A stretch of 64,000 bases of DNA. Origin: Mya arenaria (Eukaryota > Mollusca > Bivalvia > Myida > Myidae). Below, one piece after another: positions 60,270 to 64,000 of the stretch. The position numbers and the translations under genes were made by a program. The stretch lies in contig NC_069124.1 of NCBI RefSeq assembly GCF_026914265.1, forward strand, positions 52,874,388-52,938,387, given 5' to 3'. Position 1 is the stretch's first letter. Every line of letters starts with the position of its first letter. A model generated the notes under the pieces. That model made no database searches. It saw only the letters and a list, made by a program, of their open reading frames with translations, and was not told where the DNA came from.

Positions 60270-60815
60270 ATTCATGAGCTCACAGAGAGGGAGGAATGAA
60301 ACTGTTACGTAAACCTTCATGCCGACGTAACTCGGCCTCTGTATCCAGCAACTTATACCAGCTTATAACACTGTATTCAGTGTAAATCTTTATTGAGCTT
60401 AAGACTCTGATCAAGTAGTTAATTAATTGTTTGTGTGTGTTCAATGATTATGGCTTCTTTTAAAAGCGTGCTGAAAAAGAAGTAAATGGTCGGAACTTTT
60501 CCATATAAGGCTCAATTAAAGACGATATCCTTGGACACTAGAGAGCACTAGACACTAGATCTTATGCATGTTTTTTTTCACTTTAGCATTAAAAAGAAGT
60601 TATTTCGAAGATTAGAAGTCAAGTCGTTTATTCTATGGAATGAATGCACGGCATGAAAATATTGAGGTATATAATAAAAACAATGTAACGCAGAGGGGCT
60701 AATGACTTAAAGAAAATATTATACGAATTTTGCTCTAATAAAAATACCAAATAAATTTAAATATATAATCTATATCAGGGTTATTAAAAAGTGTTACGCT
60801 ATCATGAGGTTTATT
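60270..60815. other. Intergenic stretch, nothing recognised
   Basis: No supported feature between the MADF relic and the (TTC)n run. Confidence 0.4.
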
Positions 60816-60817
60816 TC

Positions 60818-60914
60818 TTCTTCTTCTTCTTCTTCTTCTTCTTCTTCTTCTTCTTCTTCATCTTCTTCTTCTTCTTCTTCTTCTTCTTCTTCTTCTTCTT
60901 CTTCTTCTTCTTCT
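60818..60914. repeat. (TTC)n microsatellite
   Basis: About 30 TTC triplets with one ATC interruption near 60860. The poly-Phe/Leu reading frame across it is an artefact. Confidence 0.95.
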
Positions 60915-60924
60915 TTTTTTTCTT

Positions 60925-61945
60925 ATTTAGTAATGCAATGGGAGAGTCATACGGTATACATTCTATAAAATAAAAATGCATGTACTTACAATTTAATATT
61001 TGTGAATATTAATTTTAACAATATACATTATAAATGAAATATATAACAAGAAGGAGTTATTATCGATTTTGTCCGATAATAACTGCCATTTTACCCAGAA
61101 CCAAAACACCTGTGCCATTATTCGTATTAAATTATTTCTCCAGCTTATTCATATTTTGATGTCTGTGGAAAAATGACTTTGGAGTTTAATAAAGATACTT
61201 TCATAGCCACATGATAATTTTTAAGCCTTTATAGAAATGATTGTTGCCTGATTTTTTAACTAGTGATATATATTAATATAATAATGCTTAAAACAGATCT
61301 TATATAATCATTTATATGGTCAGCATTTTTTAAAAACCTTCTTCACCTTTGTCGTCAGCAATATTTCTCTATTATATACCATCAATTAACTGGTCAGAAG
61401 TTGGGTACGTGCCGCTTTACATAGAATCTTTATATCAAACGGTTTTAAGCATTCCAGTTCATAATTAAGTGGATATCCCGATTCCGGTTGAAAAATAGCG
61501 GTATTTCGGATTCACGGAGTTGGGACGGGATAACAGCTCCATAGGTAACCAGACCGTTGTTACCACTACCGACGTTTTCGGTTGCCATGGAGACCTACAC
61601 TAAAAGATGCAATACTGTATATTCAAAGTCGGTAATGTGATAAAAAACATTAGCTCAATGAACTAGTTTTCGACATGAATTACAAACATACAGAACATAA
61701 CAATAAATTGCTGACCTGGAAATAAAAGCATATAGGTTTAAATAGGTTACACACGGGGCAGTTATTACCAAAGCCGTTTACATTCACTCCGACAATTACA
61801 AAAAGTAAGATGGATCTGAGCACTGTATACAATGATTACATCAACTACTTTTCCTGGCTGTATGACTAGTTCACACTCGTACGGTTCCGCTAGTTGGCAT
61901 ATCACTGTAAAAGGGTTCTTTCAAGAATGTAAATACAGAAGAATT
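60925..61945. other. Intergenic stretch, nothing recognised
   Basis: I see no exon or repeat that I can support between the two microsatellites. Confidence 0.4.
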
Positions 61946-61948
61946 ATA

Positions 61949-61951
<3 letters not shown>

Positions 61952-62044
<93 letters not shown>
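61952..62044. repeat. (AT)n microsatellite
   Basis: An uninterrupted run of about 46 AT dinucleotides. Confidence 0.95.
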
Positions 62045-62047
<3 letters not shown>

Positions 62048-62204
62048 TTTTAAACAGCAAAGTTGTAAGTAGCATTATGTATATAGGAATTGTGGCATAG
62101 TATAGTAATGTGTAGCTGGTAAAAAACGTTATTCAGTTTTACTTTAGCCTAGTAGAAATAAATGAATGTGGGAAGTAGTGCTAAGTGAAGAAACTGTATT
62201 TGAG

Positions 62205-62400
62205 AGTGAAGTATCATTTGCATAATTGTAAAGGCTGGATAAATTAAGAAAATAAAATATATCAATGGTAAAACCAGAAGCGGTCCAACGATGGAACCTT
62301 GGGGAACACCCTTACCAATATTAGCCCAAGAACTAACTATGCATTTGGTTTTATTAAATATATATTGTATTCAATCTGTTAGGCCAAAACAATAACACTC
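62205..62400 (-). pseudogene. Reverse-transcriptase relic of a LINE, minus strand
   Basis: GVPQGSIVGPLL (Gly-Val codons ending at 62310, Gly-Ser near 62293) matches the conserved RT block 4 motif, preceded by SSWANIGK. YANDTSLS (62210-62224 and on) stands where YADDT is expected, with the second Asp-site residue changed to Asn. The spacing is too short and out of frame, so there is an internal deletion. The copy is inactive. Confidence 0.6.
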
Positions 62401-62771
62401 AACCGATATTTAGTGAAGTGTTAACCAAAAATCAGACTTTATCACTGAAGCACATTAATCAGCTGTTTTTATAAGCATCGCCATGATATAGTTGAAAGAG
62501 GCCGAACACAGAAGAAATGTATATTCTACGCGTCCAAATACAATGTGGGGCAAATATGAACATCGTTGTCATCTTTTTATGCAAAATGTGAAGTTGGTAT
62601 TATAAAATATTAGTGTGACCTTTAAACCAGATTTTTAAAATTTGTTATGTCCACTATTATTTTTTCTGAAAAATGTTCAAGGAATTTACAAACTTTTAAT
62701 ACTAATTAGGACAGATAAAGAAATATGATTTTTTGCTTCTTTCTGTTTGTTTTCTCTCTTCTTTTTTATTG

Positions 62772-62830
62772 CTTGATGCTGATGATATTGTTCTTATGTC
62801 AAAACAAATGAAATGACTCTTATGTAGAAT
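62772..62830 (+). pseudogene. Second reverse-transcriptase relic, plus strand
   Basis: LLDADDIVLMSKQMK (catalytic ADD at 62778-62786) resembles the RT core motif LLYADDIVLM, with Tyr replaced by Asp. A stop follows. The opposite orientation from the relic at 62205-62400 shows that it belongs to a different insertion. Confidence 0.5.
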
Positions 62831-63049
62831 AAATTGTGTTCATGCAATGTTTCTGTCATTTCTTTTGTGAATTCAAAATGGGATAAAAAAAATAAGCCAG
62901 ATGAAAAAATGAGCGCTCCCTCCCCATTTGTTAAGAAAGTTCCTGAGAATCTAAAGTGTATTGTTTTGGCCTTAGATGCAAATGCAGGAGCAGGTAGCAG
63001 GTTCAGGTTACTGATAGATTGGCCAAAAAAGCGGGATCTGTGAGTCGGT

Positions 63050-63890
63050 AAATAAACAGTATTTTTGGCATAAATATTAAAGAAATTTGCGAAAACGCTA
63101 CTAGTTTGTGCTTGTTGAGCGATTGCACCTTGGAGATAACTTCCTTCTGAACATGCATGTGACGTATACAGTTGTTTTATTGAAAGAATCTTGTAGATCT
63201 GAGCTCGTTTCCATACATATGTCTCAATCCGAAATCTGCTAACCTTCATAACTTGTGAATGATAAAGATTGTATGAAATTTTAAAATATTTAATATGTAA
63301 AAAGAAACGGCTTAAAGTGGGTTATTTGTCTATTATGTGTATCATAGAGTACTAGAACACTTGTTATGATTCTCGGTCCAATAAATCACCCTAGGGACCA
63401 AATTGCTCGAATCAGGTAGCTTGACTGGCCAAAAATGCTGTCCAAATACCAAGTTGCTGTGCTATTCACAACCCTTACAAGTGTACTTTTCCACAAAAAT
63501 TGGACAAAACAATTACAATTAGTTTTTATATTTCTTTTTTCTCTCGCAACTTTTAAACAGGTCAACAAGTACAGTTTATTTTAAATGCGTTTCTAATCTC
63601 TACAAATTCTGTATTTAGAAGTGTTTTGCTTCGTTTGAAATATACTAAAACAAATTAACAATTTAAGGCTTTTTACACAATTTTGGAGGCCCTGGCCCCG
63701 TTCACAAAAACATGATAAAACACTGATACTTAATCAGTTAAGTGCCTTAAAGATTAATTAAATATATTTGTGAATTTGCTTTAATGTTTAAAGGATAAAT
63801 AATGTAAAGATTGTAAAAGGACCGTGACAGGAAATTGTAATACTCATACGCATGTATTTGTTCTTCACAAATGTTTTTGTTTTGGTGTTT
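63050..63890. other. Intergenic or intronic stretch, nothing recognised
   Basis: No supported feature; probably intron or flank of the exon that begins at 63894. Confidence 0.35.
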
Positions 63891-63893
63891 CAG

Positions 63894-64000
63894 GGCAAGG
63901 TAAATATAATGAGGACTACTTTGCGACTTTTACACAGCAAGCCGTACAATTATTCTACCTGAACCTGTCCACCAGTGAAATCTTGGCCAGACGTAGGAAT
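63894..64000 (+). CDS. Partial exon at the window edge, unidentified
   Basis: After a good acceptor (TTTTGGTGTTTCAG) a frame stays open to the window end, reading QGKYNEDYFATFTQQAVQLF and then YLNLSTSEILARRRN. No family is recognised. An intergenic chance frame of 35 codons is possible, but the acceptor and amino-acid composition favour a real exon. Confidence 0.4.

Noticed and set aside
60791..60973. Poly-Phe membrane-like peptide
   Set aside because: It is the translation of the (TTC)n microsatellite.
61832..62053. Ile/Tyr repeat peptide
   Set aside because: It is the translation of the (AT)n microsatellite.
62834..63043. A 69-codon plus-strand gene
   Set aside because: It follows the mutated reverse-transcriptase motif at 62778 and is most likely part of that relic or chance.

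Overview
This window looks like nuclear DNA of a bivalve mollusc. It is AT-rich, its genes have many small GT-AG exons, a C1q-domain gene is present, and short inverted-repeat transposons, minisatellites and decayed LINE pieces fill the rest. The taxon is an inference from gene families and repeat style. No prokaryotic, organellar or viral genes were seen.

Layout, left to right. (1) 1-7060: intergenic, mostly small transposons. (2) 7107-26163, minus strand: a complete TBC1D19 orthologue, 17 exons and 519 codons. Its introns hold a LINE 3' end, a tRNA-like SINE head inside a TTAA-flanked inverted-repeat element, nested MITEs and several minisatellites. Two of the minisatellites sit exactly on exon borders. 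One (21488-22621) repeats the last ~42 bases of exon 4 together with its 5' splice site about 26 times. The other (9071-9290) repeats the 3' splice site and first ~20 bases of exon 14 four times in an open frame. (3) 29069-45130, plus strand: a complete CNBD2-like cyclic-nucleotide-binding gene, 17 exons and 697 codons, head to head with TBC1D19. It has a perfect CRE site upstream, a 2.4-kb 52-bp minisatellite in intron 3, and a decayed copy of one of its own exons in intron 8. (4) 47488-52271, minus strand: a complete acid ceramidase (ASAH1-type) gene, 12 exons and 388 codons, tail to tail with CNBD2. (5) 53520-57180: a 3.7-kb G-rich minisatellite of ~49-bp units, followed by a coiled-coil plus C1q-domain gene (57360-59628, plus strand) whose 5' end was not found. 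(6) 59750-64000: microsatellites, a frameshifted MADF-domain relic, reverse-transcriptase relics on both strands, and the edge of an unidentified exon.

The four genes do not form an evident pathway: a TBC-domain protein without the usual catalytic fingers, a likely sperm or ciliary cyclic-nucleotide-binding protein, a lysosomal lipid hydrolase and a secreted C1q lectin-like protein. The most notable biology is structural: tandem arrays built from splice junctions at both ends of introns of one gene, which could generate variable-length exons.

All exon models were derived by hand from reading-frame continuity, splice dinucleotides and remembered family motifs. No alignment or transcript data were available.
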